The notes: generated by a model from the sequence alone, not told the origin. DNA of 15,362 nucleotides from Azoarcus sp. (GCA_023230755.1 JALNWS010000094.1:1-15362); one strand, 5' to 3'; positions 7,075-14,824 are shown, counted from the first letter of the stretch. Made by a program: numbers and translations.

Positions 7075-9071
7075 TGGAGTGTCCCTTCGGCCAGCAGCAC
7101 CAGCGCGGCGATGATCACGAGCGCGGCCAGCCCTGCGCTGAAAGCCAGCCGGGGATCGTCTTCCTGCATCCTGGCGGAGACCTCGGTGGCGCTGTCGTCA
7201 CCGTGACCGATGACCGAGTAGAGGCGTCGCTCGACCGCGTCGACACAATCCGTGATCACGTAGCTGTCGGTCGGAAAGTAGCCAATCGGCGCCTTGCGCC
7301 GCTTGACCAGGACCATGATGTTCTTGAATCGGTGGGCAAAGTCGGTCGAAAAACTGGTGCCGCCATATTGCATGCGGCTGTTCGGTGCGTCGTAAGCGCA
7401 GCCCCATGTGGCTCCGCTTGCCGATCCCCGCGATCTGAGTCGGAACCATGCAATCAGGGCAACCGCCAGGAGCAAGGCTCCCGAGATTGCGCCGATGCGG
7501 GTCAGCGTATCCACGGTCGATTGCAGGCTGACCACAGCCGAGGCATCGGGCAAGGTCCGCATGAACAAGGTGACCGGGCCTGCCACGAGGGCGAAACCGA
7601 GCACTGGCGCAACGCCCAGCAATAGAGTGCCGAGTGCATGAACACCCATCGGGACCAGCATCCAGCGACTTGCCTCATGTCCTTCCGGCAGGCTGGAGTC
7701 GCGCGCGTTGCCGAGAAAGGCGACCCCGAACGCACGCGTGATGCTCAGGGCCGAGACCGCGCCCACAAAGGCCAGGGCGGCAGCGACCAGCGCCAGCGCC
7801 AGTTTGGCCCACATGCCGACGCCGTCACCACTGAACAGGCCGGAATAGATCATGAACTCGCTGGCAAAACCGTTGAACGGCGGCAGTGCCGAGATCGCTA
7901 CGCCGCCCACGATGAAACACACGGCAGTGACCGGCATGAGCCTGAACAGTCCACCGAGCCGTTCCAGATCGACCACGTGCTTGACTTGATAAACGCAGCC
8001 GGCGGCATAGAACAGCAGACACTTGAAGAAGGCGTGATTGAGGACATGCAACAGACCGCCGCCAAAGCCGAGGGCAACCAGGGCGGGAATGTCCCAGGTG
8101 AGGCCCAGGCAACCAATACCGAAGCCGATACCGGCAATGCCCACGTTTTCGGTCGATGAGTATCCCAGCAGCCGCTTCAGGTCACGCTGCCCCACCGTGT
8201 ACAGGCCGCCCACCAGCGCCGAGACGACCGAAAAGGCGATCAGGAACCAGCCCATCCATTCGTCCGGTTTGCCCGACAGCAGGAGAAAGCGCACCAGTGC
8301 ATACAGCCCGGCCTTGTGGATGACCCCCGACATCAGTGCCGAAACGTGGGCGGGCGCGGCGGCGTGCGCGCGGGGCAGCCATGAATGGAAGGGGAAGAAC
8401 GCCGACTTGAGACCAAAGCTGGTCACCAGCAGCAAGAACACGGTATTGCGCAGCGGGCCCGGGTTCTGGCTCATCCAGGCCCCGAAGTCATCGAGAAACC
8501 ACGACTGGGTGTGAGCGTAGAGAATCATCACCGCCGCGACCAGAAAGATCAGGCCGATGTGGGTCGATACCAGATAGTTGAAGCCGGCGAAGCGCACCTT
8601 CTCGTTGGGGTAGTCCCAGATCACCAGCAGCCACGCAGCCAGGGCGGCAATCTCCCAACCGAACAGGAAGGTCACCGCATGTTCGCCGGTGTATACCAGC
8701 AGAAAGGAGACCGAAATCATGTTCAGCAGGGCGAAGTGAACGCCCAGGTGCCGTGGCCCCGAGAGGTGTTTTCCCATGTAGCCCACCGCGTAGACGCTGC
8801 CCAGCAGGGTCATGGGTAAGGACCAGCTCAGAAAGAATGCGCCCAGCGCATCGAGTCGGAAATGCAGATCGCCGATCGGGTAGGCCCAGCGTATTTCACC
8901 GGTGATATCGGGGCCGCCCAGCAGTACCGGTATCCCCACCGAGCAGGCGAGCAGGGTGGAAATCGCTTGGGATACCAGGCCAATGCCGGCGCGAATGGCG
9001 TTGCGTGTCGGCAGCAGACACAGACCGGCGCCCGCCATCAGAACGAGAACTGCCAATATGAGCAAGCTCAT
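7071..9071 (-). CDS. hyfB: Antiporter-like membrane subunit, HyfB/HycC type (NuoL-like)
   Basis: A 666-aa polytopic protein of the NuoL/MrpA superfamily and of HyfB/HycC length. Visible key sites: E140 (FLFGWEIAALAAW), K222 (SFGLKSAFFPFHSWLP), K253 after the APAHVSALMSG broken helix, and K350 in LLHVLNHAFFKCLLFYAAG. The C-terminus carries the HyfB-type element TWGCAYDAPNSRMQYGGTSF at ~564-583 and ends in another hydrophobic helix at ~643-662. Expected role: the distal ion-pumping module of the membrane arm. It follows the 133-aa gene after 63 bases and overlaps hyfC by ATGA. It is intact, unlike the second hyfB-type gene at 9952-10626, from which it is clearly diverged. Confidence 0.92.
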   Translation of the reverse strand: MSLLILAVLVLMAGAGLCLLPTRNAIRAGIGLVSQAISTLLACSVGIPVLLGGPDITGEIRWAYPIGDLHFRLDALGAFFLSWSLPMTLLGSVYAVGYMGKHLSGPRHLGVHFALLNMISVSFLLVYTGEHAVTFLFGWEIAALAAWLLVIWDYPNEKVRFAGFNYLVSTHIGLIFLVAAVMILYAHTQSWFLDDFGAWMSQNPGPLRNTVFLLLVTSFGLKSAFFPFHSWLPRAHAAAPAHVSALMSGVIHKAGLYALVRFLLLSGKPDEWMGWFLIAFSVVSALVGGLYTVGQRDLKRLLGYSSTENVGIAGIGFGIGCLGLTWDIPALVALGFGGGLLHVLNHAFFKCLLFYAAGCVYQVKHVVDLERLGGLFRLMPVTAVCFIVGGVAISALPPFNGFASEFMIYSGLFSGDGVGMWAKLALALVAAALAFVGAVSALSITRAFGVAFLGNARDSSLPEGHEASRWMLVPMGVHALGTLLLGVAPVLGFALVAGPVTLFMRTLPDASAVVSLQSTVDTLTRIGAISGALLLAVALIAWFRLRSRGSASGATWGCAYDAPNSRMQYGGTSFSTDFAHRFKNIMVLVKRRKAPIGYFPTDSYVITDCVDAVERRLYSVIGHGDDSATEVSARMQEDDPRLAFSAGLAALVIIAALVLLAEGTLQ

Positions 9072-9134
9072 GAACGTTGCGTCCGAAAGCGTATGGTCTT
9101 CGCCGTGGCAGGCAGGTTCACCGCAACATCCCGG

Positions 9135-9536
9135 TCAGCCGCGAGTGGGCGTGCGCCGTCTGTCGGCACCGCCACGTGACGACATGAATGCCTGAAACGT
9201 CGGAAACCAGCTTGCATCGCTACTGTTGGCTTGCAGCGCGCCGAGCATGTCGGAGCGCTGGCCACCACAGAACACGACACTTGTCGATTGCTGACGTGCC
9301 TGAACTACTGTGGATTCGCAGGTGTCCTTCTGTGCTTCTGACATAGGCCTGTCCTCCATCACCAGGACGACCACCTGATTGGCCTCCCTGGCGATTTCGG
9401 CATTGAGGATTTTCAGTGTTCGTTCGGGAGATCGCCCGAGTAGCCGGAAAATCGCGAGCGTCTCAGTCCGTGAAACGCCCTCCCTGGCGTCGCCTATTTC
9501 GTGCCGGCGCACCCTCACACGGGAGATCAACTTCAT
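9135..9536 (-). CDS. Unknown 133-aa protein in the Hyf-like operon
   Basis: I do not recognise this protein. It starts MKLISRVRVRRHEIGDAREG and has no signal peptide or membrane helix. The middle alternates strand and helix: NQVVVLVMEDRPMSEAQ (strand), a helix through STVVQARQQ, STSVVFCGG (strand), then RSDMLGALQANS (helix). This layout is reminiscent of a STAS-like or other small alpha/beta domain, but that is a guess. The C-terminus is basic (GGADRRRTPTRG). It lies 35 bases after the RHH gene and 63 before hyfB on the same strand, so it is very likely co-transcribed with the complex. An AAAGG about nine bases upstream of the ATG supports the start. It may be a regulator, assembly factor or dedicated partner of the complex; nothing in the sequence decides. 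Confidence 0.7.
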   Translation of the reverse strand: MKLISRVRVRRHEIGDAREGVSRTETLAIFRLLGRSPERTLKILNAEIAREANQVVVLVMEDRPMSEAQKDTCESTVVQARQQSTSVVFCGGQRSDMLGALQANSSDASWFPTFQAFMSSRGGADRRRTPTRG

Positions 9537-9571
9537 CGTGAACCGCCTTTCGCGAACATCATGCTGGTCGT

Positions 9572-9775
9572 CTATTCCGTCTCTTCGCTGCGCTGCGCGC
9601 CCCGAACCAGCCAGTCCGGCAGATCGATCGTGCCGGCATTGTCGACCATGTACTGACGGATCAGCCGCCTCACCACCTGCGATGGTGTGAGGTCCTGCTG
9701 TGCGCAGATCTCCTCGAAGAGCTTCTTTTTCCGAGGGTCGATCAAGATGGTGAGACGTGCAGTTCGCTGTTCCAT
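9572..9775 (-). CDS. Ribbon-helix-helix (CopG/Arc-like) regulator heading the Hyf-like operon
   Basis: A 67-aa protein, MEQRTARLTILIDPRKKKLFEE..., with the ribbon-helix-helix layout: an N-terminal strand RTARLTILID (residues 4-13), helix A PRKKKLFEEICAQQ (14-27), the turn DLTPS, and helix B QVVRRLIRQYMVDNAG (33-48), then LPDWL. It is a close paralog of the protein at 14920-15111. RHH proteins bind DNA as dimers through the strand. As the first gene of the operon, with a palindrome overlapping its putative promoter, it is a natural autoregulator of the Hyf-like genes; this is inference. Neither a toxin gene nor any other toxin-antitoxin partner is recognised beside it. Confidence 0.85.
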   Translation of the reverse strand: MEQRTARLTILIDPRKKKLFEEICAQQDLTPSQVVRRLIRQYMVDNAGTIDLPDWLVRGAQRSEETE

Positions 9776-9836
9776 GATTGGAGTCCGCTCTAAGTGTGAA
9801 TCAGATTAACCATGAAGCGATTTAAATATGCGTCCT

Positions 9837-9865
9837 ATTATAATGAAATGTGTTCACGATGAACA
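9837..9865 (-). promoter_or_regulatory. Putative promoter and operator of the RHH-Hyf operon
   Basis: On the minus strand a perfect TATAAT lies at 9842-9837, about 61 bases before the RHH start codon. Seventeen bases upstream is TGTTCA (9865-9860), a poor -35 match (3 of 6). That -35 is one half of a perfect 15-bp palindrome, TGTTCACGATGAACA, at 9851-9865. A protein bound there would cover the -35 and spacer, the classic position for a repressor, possibly the RHH protein itself. The -10 region is itself palindromic (ATTATAAT), so direction is not proven by it alone. A TCGAAA direct repeat occurs just beyond, at 9866-9871 and 9876-9881. Confidence 0.5.
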
Positions 9866-9951
9866 TCGAAAGATGTCGAAAACGTGACTGCTCCAATCAT
9901 GCGCGGTGGAGAAAATGCGGATTGACCAGGCGGGAAGTGCAAGGTCTGAAC

Positions 9952-10017
9952 TTAGGTGGCTGAACCACGGGAAACGAGCTTTACGCCGTCTGGTCGTAGT
10001 TCGCCCTTGGGCGACAG
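9952..10017 (-). repeat. 66-bp element, copy A (tail of the dead hyfB)
   Basis: Read on the minus strand, this segment matches 15232-15297 (plus strand) at 55 of 66 positions with no gap; similarity ends abruptly on both sides. In the hyfB frame it encodes SPKGELRPDGVKL then VSRGSAT and stop. The substitutions between copies are mostly silent in this frame, but they are also mostly silent in the opposite-strand frame that reads EPRETSFTPSGRSSPLGD, so the true coding strand is undecided. It sits exactly at the point where hyfB homology ends. Confidence 0.75.
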
Positions 10018-10626
10018 CGATTGTCCGCGCATGCTCGCGAAGATGTAATCGCCGGTGTTCGCCTGCAGCACGCCGAAGCACAACAGGATCGCGATCGCGC
10101 CGACGTGAGCGATGAGCAGATACAGGAAACCCGCTTCGCGGATCGCCGGCACGCGATGATTCGCGGTAACGAGGAAGAACGACGACAGCGCCATCGGCTC
10201 CCACATCACCATGAACCCGTGGGCGTCGTCGGCCAGGACCACCATGGCTATGCTCGCGGGGAACAGGTGATACTCCAGGCACAAGCCGGGCGGTGTTCCT
10301 TCGCCGCGACGAACACAACCCGCCGTGAAGATCGAGACGCCCGCGCTGGCCTAACCGATCACGGCGAGGAAGCATGCCGACAGGGCATCGAGCCGAAGAG
10401 GCGCCGGCAGGGGCGGCATACCGATCGCCAGAACCGCGGTCTGCGGCGCGCCCCGAATGGCGACGACGGCGAGCACCGCAACGCCCAGTCCGAGCGCTGC
10501 GCCGATCGGGAAAAGTCCGCGCGCGACCAGCGCAGTATTGCGCAGCGCCGCGATACCGGCCACGCTGACCGCGATCCAGCCTGCAATGAAAACCATCATT
10601 CAGTCGATAGGCAGCATGGTGCTCAT
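9952..10626 (-). pseudogene. Broken second hyfB-type antiporter subunit gene
   Basis: One minus-strand frame runs from an ATG at 10626 to TAA at 9952-9954 and contains two in-frame stops: TGA at 10600-10602 (codon 9) and TAG at 10351-10353. Read through, it gives an N-terminal half of a HyfB/NuoL-type protein: a hydrophobic N-terminus, PLRLDALSACFLAVIG, then VVLADDAHGFMVMWEPMALSS and AGFLYLLIAHVGAIAILLCFG. About 200 residues are present, against roughly 650 for the family; the ion-channel lysine region and everything after it are missing. The homology stops near SMRGQSLSP and is followed by a foreign 20-residue tail that recurs at 15232-15297. The ancestral ATG overlapped the stop of the spermidine-synthase-like gene as ATGA. 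It differs from the intact hyfB at 7071-9071, so it is not a simple local duplicate. Confidence 0.85.
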
Positions 10627-11462
10627 CCCTGACACCAAGCTCGGCGAGCAGGACGATTGTCCCGTGCGTCGAAGTGCTTCCCGCGTCGCTCCAAACGATG
10701 GAGGATGCGCTGGGCGATTCGTCGCGGCGCGAAGTCGAACTGGCGCGTCAACGCGCTCGCCCGCTCGAACAGGGTCGCGCGGGAGGGCGGAAAGCAGGCT
10801 GCCTTACTGGCGAACGCGATCTGGTTACAGCCATCCTCGGCCGGCACAAAAACGACTCGATCGTCAAAGCTTTCGCGTATTCTGCGAGCATACACCCCGT
10901 AGCGGGGGTCGCTCGTGCAGAGGTTTATCACCATCATGCCGCCATCGTTAAGACGCGCATGACAGTGATCGTAGAAGCCGGGAGAACACAACTGCGGGGG
11001 CTGCCCTCCCAAGTCGAAGCCATCCACTAGGAGGACATCGGTCGAACGGCGGTGATCGCGCACATACTCCGCACCATCGGCGTGGACCACACTGAATCGA
11101 AAATCGTCCGGCGGAACGTCGAAGGTCTCGCGCAAGCCGATGACGTCCTCACTGATTTCTACGACGGTGATCTTCGCCTGGGGCAAGCGCCGAAAGCAGT
11201 ACTTCGCCAGCGAGCCCCCGCCGAGGCCGATCATCTCGATTGTCCGGGGAGTCTCGGCGAACAGCAGGAAGCCCATCATCGCCTGGGTATAGTCGAGTTC
11301 GAGGACGTCGGGATCGTCGAGCTTCATCTGGCTCTGGATGGTCGTGGCCTCGAAATGCAGTGAGCGGACGCCATCCATGTCCAATATGTACGGACGACCG
11401 TTGGGTGCCCCCAAATATGGTTGGCTCAGGCAATGAAGCTCGGCCAAGTCCTTGAAGGTCAC
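10623..11462 (-). CDS. Spermidine-synthase-like aminopropyltransferase/methyltransferase-fold protein
   Basis: A 279-aa Rossmann-fold protein of the spermidine synthase superfamily. Motif I is GLGGGS at residues 79-84; the acidic end of strand 2 is VVEISEDV (~100-107); then VHADGAEYV (~126-134) and DVLLVDGFD (142-150), followed by the family pattern LCSPGFYDHCHARL. D147 and D150 keep the DxxD spacing of the catalytic loop, but the usual S/T-D-P is replaced by F-D-L, so true polyamine synthesis is doubtful. The N-terminal tetramerisation domain of SpeE is reduced. It starts at GTG (11462), which overlaps the maeB TGA as GTGA; translational coupling is likely. The basic C-terminus after ~250 looks unstructured. 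Its stop overlaps the ancestral start of the broken hyfB-type gene. Confidence 0.8.
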   Translation of the reverse strand: MTFKDLAELHCLSQPYLGAPNGRPYILDMDGVRSLHFEATTIQSQMKLDDPDVLELDYTQAMMGFLLFAETPRTIEMIGLGGGSLAKYCFRRLPQAKITVVEISEDVIGLRETFDVPPDDFRFSVVHADGAEYVRDHRRSTDVLLVDGFDLGGQPPQLCSPGFYDHCHARLNDGGMMVINLCTSDPRYGVYARRIRESFDDRVVFVPAEDGCNQIAFASKAACFPPSRATLFERASALTRQFDFAPRRIAQRILHRLERRGKHFDARDNRPARRAWCQG

Positions 11463-13744
11463 GCGGTACCCCGCGATGAATGGGCATCGACGACCGCGAG
11501 CGCAGAAATGTTGACCAAGCGTCGTACGGTGGCCGTCTGGGTCAGGATATGCACCGGCCGCGCGCTTCCGAGCAGAATCGGACCGACGCTCACGCCTTCT
11601 CCACCGGCCGCCTTGAGGAGGTTGAAGGCGATGTTCGCCGCGTCCACATTGGGCATGACGAGCAGGTTGGCCTCGCCGTGCAGGCGGCTGCCGTGGTAGA
11701 GCTTGTTACGCAGCGATTCGGAAAGCGCGACGTCCGCATGCATCTCGCCATCTACCTCGAGACCGGGTGCCATCCGTTCGATGATTTCGCGCGCCTGGGC
11801 CATCTTGCGCGCCGCGGCCGATTGCACGCTGCCGAAGTTCGAGTGGGACAGCAGCGCGATCTTGGGCACAAGACCGAAGCGGCCCACTTCCTGGGCCGCC
11901 ATGATCGCGATCTCGGCGACGCGTTCGGCGTCCGGGTTCTCGTTCACGTAGGTGTCGCAGATGAACAGTGTCTGGCGAGGCAGCATCACCAGGTTCATCG
12001 TCGCGAAGGTCTGCATGCCCGGCGCCAAGCCGATGACGTCCGCAATATGCCGAAGGTGATGGGCGTGCTGGCCGACGACACCGCACACCAGCGCGTCGGC
12101 CGCCTCGTGCCGTAGAAGCATCGCGCCGATCAGGGTCGCATCGCCGCGCAGGCGCTGCTTGGCCACCTCGGGGGTGACCCCCTTGCGTCCCATCAGCCGA
12201 TGGTAGTCCTGCCACAGGTCGTGAAAGCGTGGGTCGGACTCGGGGTTAACGAGTTCAAAGTCCTGCCCGGGCACCAGCTTGAGTCCGATCTGATCGATGC
12301 GCATCTGCACAACGGCGGGGCGGCCAATCAGTACCGGCCGTGCGAGCCCCTCTTCCAGCACGGTCTGGACCGCACGCAATACACGCTCGTCTTCGCCCTC
12401 GGCATAGAGGACACGTCGGGGAGCCTGTTTTGCGGCAGCGAAAACCGGCTTCATCACGAAACCGCTGTGGTACACGAAGTTGATCAAACTGTCTCGATAG
12501 GCGCCGAGGTCCTCGATCGGCTTCGTCGCAACACCTGACTCCATCGCCGCTTTCGCCACCGCTGGCGCGATCTTGATGATCAGCCGTGGATCGAAAGGCT
12601 GCGGAATCAGATAGTCCCGTCCGAAACGCAGGGCTGCTTCTCCGTGGCCGAGGCCAACCCTGTCCGAGGGTTCGGCCCGGGCCAGTTCCGCGATGGCGCG
12701 TACGGCCGCCATCTTCATTTCGTCGGTAATGGCGCTGGCGCCCACGTCGAGTGCCCCCCGGAAAATGTAGGGGAAGCACAGGACATTGTTCACCTGGTTC
12801 GGATAGTCGGAGCGACCGGTCGCGATGATCGCGTCATCGCGCACGGCCCGGACTGCTTCGGGCAGGATCTCGGGCGTGGGATTGGCAAGTGCGAAAATGA
12901 TCGGTTGCGCAGCCATGCGCTGCACCATCTCGGGTTTGAGCACGCCGCCGGCCGACAGGCCAAGGAAGACATCCGCCCCTTCGATCACTTCGCCGAGCGT
13001 GCGCGCCACAGTGTCCTTCGCATAGCGTGCCTTGAGCGGATCCATATCCACCGCGCGCCCTTCGTGAACCACGCCGTGGATATCGGATACCCAGATGTGC
13101 TCGCGTGGTACTCCGAGCAACACCAACAGGTCGAGGCAAGCGAGCGCTGCGGCACCCGCCCCGGAGGTGACCAGGATGGCCTCGGCGAGCGACTTGCCGG
13201 CCAGATCAAGCGCGTTGAGCAGTGCCGCGGCCACCACGATCGCCGTGCCATGCTGATCGTCATGGAATACCGGGATCTTCATGCGCTGGCGCAACTCGCG
13301 CTCGATGTAGAAACACTCGGGAGCCTTGATATCCTCGAGGTTGATGCCACCGAAGGTCGGCTCTAGCGCCGCAATCATGTTTACGAGATTGTCCGGATCG
13401 AGCTCGTCGAGCTCCAGGTCAAACGCATCGATGTTGGCGAACTTCTTGAACAACACCACCTTGCCTTCCATCACCGGCTTGGCGGCGTACGGACCGACCG
13501 GCCCCAGTCCCAGCACTGCGGTGCCGTTGGTGATCACGCCAACGAGATTTGCGCGTGCGGTCAGTCTGTCGATTTGGCTGCGGTCGGCGACGATTGCATT
13601 GGAGGCTGCGGCCACGCCCGGAGAATAGGCAAGTGCCAGGTCGCGCTGGTTGGTCAGCCCCTTGGTTGGCACCACGGCCAGCTTACCTGGGGTCGGATGC
13701 AGGTGGTATTCGATGGCTGCCTGATCGAGGGTGGATTTGTCCAT
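11459..13744 (-). CDS. maeB: NADP-dependent malic enzyme with phosphotransacetylase-like domain
   Basis: Oxidative decarboxylation of malate to pyruvate with reduction of NADP. The protein is 761 aa, the expected length of two-domain MaeB. Residues ~1-430 are the malic enzyme: LAYSPGVA with Y40, VMEGKVVLFK with K95 (the catalytic Tyr/Lys pair of the family), the metal-binding residues E137-D138 and D163 (HDDQHGTAIV), and the nucleotide loop SGAGAAA at ~193-199. Residues ~435-755 are a phosphotransacetylase-like domain, usually regulatory (acetyl-CoA sensing) rather than catalytic. The start at 13744 has AGGAG five bases upstream; the longer frame to 14026 overlaps the HAD gene and is rejected. 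It follows the HAD gene by 13 bases and is coupled to the next gene by GTGA. Confidence 0.97.
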   Translation of the reverse strand: MDKSTLDQAAIEYHLHPTPGKLAVVPTKGLTNQRDLALAYSPGVAAASNAIVADRSQIDRLTARANLVGVITNGTAVLGLGPVGPYAAKPVMEGKVVLFKKFANIDAFDLELDELDPDNLVNMIAALEPTFGGINLEDIKAPECFYIERELRQRMKIPVFHDDQHGTAIVVAAALLNALDLAGKSLAEAILVTSGAGAAALACLDLLVLLGVPREHIWVSDIHGVVHEGRAVDMDPLKARYAKDTVARTLGEVIEGADVFLGLSAGGVLKPEMVQRMAAQPIIFALANPTPEILPEAVRAVRDDAIIATGRSDYPNQVNNVLCFPYIFRGALDVGASAITDEMKMAAVRAIAELARAEPSDRVGLGHGEAALRFGRDYLIPQPFDPRLIIKIAPAVAKAAMESGVATKPIEDLGAYRDSLINFVYHSGFVMKPVFAAAKQAPRRVLYAEGEDERVLRAVQTVLEEGLARPVLIGRPAVVQMRIDQIGLKLVPGQDFELVNPESDPRFHDLWQDYHRLMGRKGVTPEVAKQRLRGDATLIGAMLLRHEAADALVCGVVGQHAHHLRHIADVIGLAPGMQTFATMNLVMLPRQTLFICDTYVNENPDAERVAEIAIMAAQEVGRFGLVPKIALLSHSNFGSVQSAAARKMAQAREIIERMAPGLEVDGEMHADVALSESLRNKLYHGSRLHGEANLLVMPNVDAANIAFNLLKAAGGEGVSVGPILLGSARPVHILTQTATVRRLVNISALAVVDAHSSRGTA

Positions 13745-13757
13745 GAGTACTCCTGTG

Positions 13758-14232
13758 TCAGTGCACTTGAGCGGGCCGTGGGACCAAGGCCGGCGGTAAC
13801 GGTGGTAAAAGGCTGCGCAATCGCCTTTCGGCGTCGGCATTGAAACCTGCCAGCGGGGAGCACAACACGAGCTGCGCGCAATTGGACGGAAACAGCATCG
13901 GCGTGTCGTCGAGGGCCACCCAGTCCGTCGCCTCGTTACCGGTCTCGGCCAGATAGCGCAAAATCTCGCCATAACGCTCGGGGTGTTCGCGTCGCTCGCC
14001 CTGGTACACCGGGGTGACGCCGACAACGCGCGACGCCAGATCCGGGGCGAAGAGTGTCTTGAAGGCGTCGAGGCCCCATCTCATGCGCAGGCCGCTGGTG
14101 ATGACCACGTCGATACGTGGGTAATCGCGCAGCACCCGCTCGAGCCTTGGCATCTTTTCGTACGGCGGGCGGGCGGGCGTAGCCGTGCAAAACGCCTTCG
14201 ATATCGAGAAAAAGCAAGCGTCCGGCGTTCAT
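13758..14232 (-). pseudogene. HAD-like hydrolase, frameshifted at a GGCG tetranucleotide repeat
   Basis: The N-terminus (from ATG 14232) reads MNAGRLLFLDIEGVLHGYA, with the HAD nucleophile motif at D10 (DIEG, where DxDG is usual). The rest of the domain lies in another frame from about 14163: a motif-II-like VVITSGLRMRWG and the acidic motif WVALDD near the middle, then PRPAQVH at the end. The frames separate at 14164-14179, which is four tandem copies of GGCG. Removing one copy gives a continuous 156-aa protein reading RPPYEKMPRLERV across the join, as expected for HAD proteins of the Swiss-army-knife RNA repair type. An ATG at 14153 could express the last 131 residues without the nucleophile. 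It may be a real mutation, a sequencing error, or a reversible ON/OFF switch. It lies 100 bases after the Nudix gene and 13 before maeB. Confidence 0.75.
14164..14179. repeat. Tandem (GGCG)x4 within the HAD gene
   Basis: Four perfect copies of the 4-base unit GGCG (CGCC on the coding strand). The number of units sets the reading frame: four copies put the HAD gene out of frame; three copies (or any change by 12 bases from that) restore it. Confidence 0.9.
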
Positions 14233-14332
14233 GTGTCTGCCCCGCTGACCCTCTCGCCAAGGCTCGCACTCTTTCCGCCCGCCCGGACAATGTCGGTCAT
14301 ACCCGGCCGGCTGGAAGGAATCACGTCTGGGT

Positions 14333-14824
14333 TCATCGAGTTACTTCCTCGACAAAGCGTCCATTGGTGCCCGCTCCAAGGGTTGACACCACATCGAGCC
14401 GATAACGGACTCCGCGGGAGTAATCCTCGATGCTGCGCAATACGAGGGGGCTGCGATGACGAGGCTGGTGTGCCTCCACTTCTTCACGAGTCATCCAGTG
14501 CACCGCGTGGATGCCTGGGTCCTGGGGTTGAAGCGGCTCAGCATGCGGAATGAACAGGGCGCCGGTATAGGCGAGTCGCAGATACAGCGCGTCGCTGCGC
14601 GGATCGTGATACGCGTAGATGCCGACAAGATGTGTCGGCAAGAAGGAGTATCCCGACTCCTCCATGCACTCGCGGACTGCCCCTTCGGCAGGTGATTCAT
14701 GCGCCTCGAGCCGACCCGCTGGTTGATTGAGGCGCAACTGGTTATCGACACGCTCTTCGATCAGAAGGAAGCGGCCGTTCCGCTCAATAACTGCTGCAGC
14801 GATGATCTGATGGTGCAAGGCCAT
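14333..14824 (-). CDS. Nudix hydrolase, NudJ-like
   Basis: A 163-aa Nudix protein. The complete Nudix box GX5EX7REX2EEXG is present: G37, E43, R51-E52, E55-E56, G58. The sequence LRLNQPAGRLEAHESPAEGA just before and into it closely resembles NudJ, which hydrolyses nucleoside phosphates and HMP-PP in E. coli. The substrate cannot be fixed from sequence. In many proteobacteria nudJ precedes mnmA; here it is followed instead by the HAD gene and maeB on the same strand, and it appears to head that operon. The ATG at 14824 gives the expected N-terminus (HHQIIAAAVIERNGRFLLIEE). It is divergent from the second RHH gene, with 95 bases between. Confidence 0.9.
   Translation of the reverse strand: MALHHQIIAAAVIERNGRFLLIEERVDNQLRLNQPAGRLEAHESPAEGAVRECMEESGYSFLPTHLVGIYAYHDPRSDALYLRLAYTGALFIPHAEPLQPQDPGIHAVHWMTREEVEAHQPRHRSPLVLRSIEDYSRGVRYRLDVVSTLGAGTNGRFVEEVTR

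Noticed and set aside
9068..9280. 70-codon minus-strand frame whose stop forms ATGA with the hyfB start
   Set aside because: It overlaps the 133-aa frame for most of its length and reads as Cys/Arg-rich sequence without any recognisable pattern; the overlap with hyfB may be chance. The 133-aa frame is preferred because of its ribosome binding site and ordered secondary-structure pattern.
10600..10602. TGA in the second hyfB as a selenocysteine codon
   Set aside because: It is at codon 9 of a non-redox membrane protein, a TAG also interrupts the frame, and the C-terminal two thirds are missing.
13745..14026. N-terminal extension of MaeB
   Set aside because: It runs through the HAD gene in another frame and is Arg/Ser-rich; the ATG at 13744 has AGGAG and gives the usual MaeB N-terminus and length.
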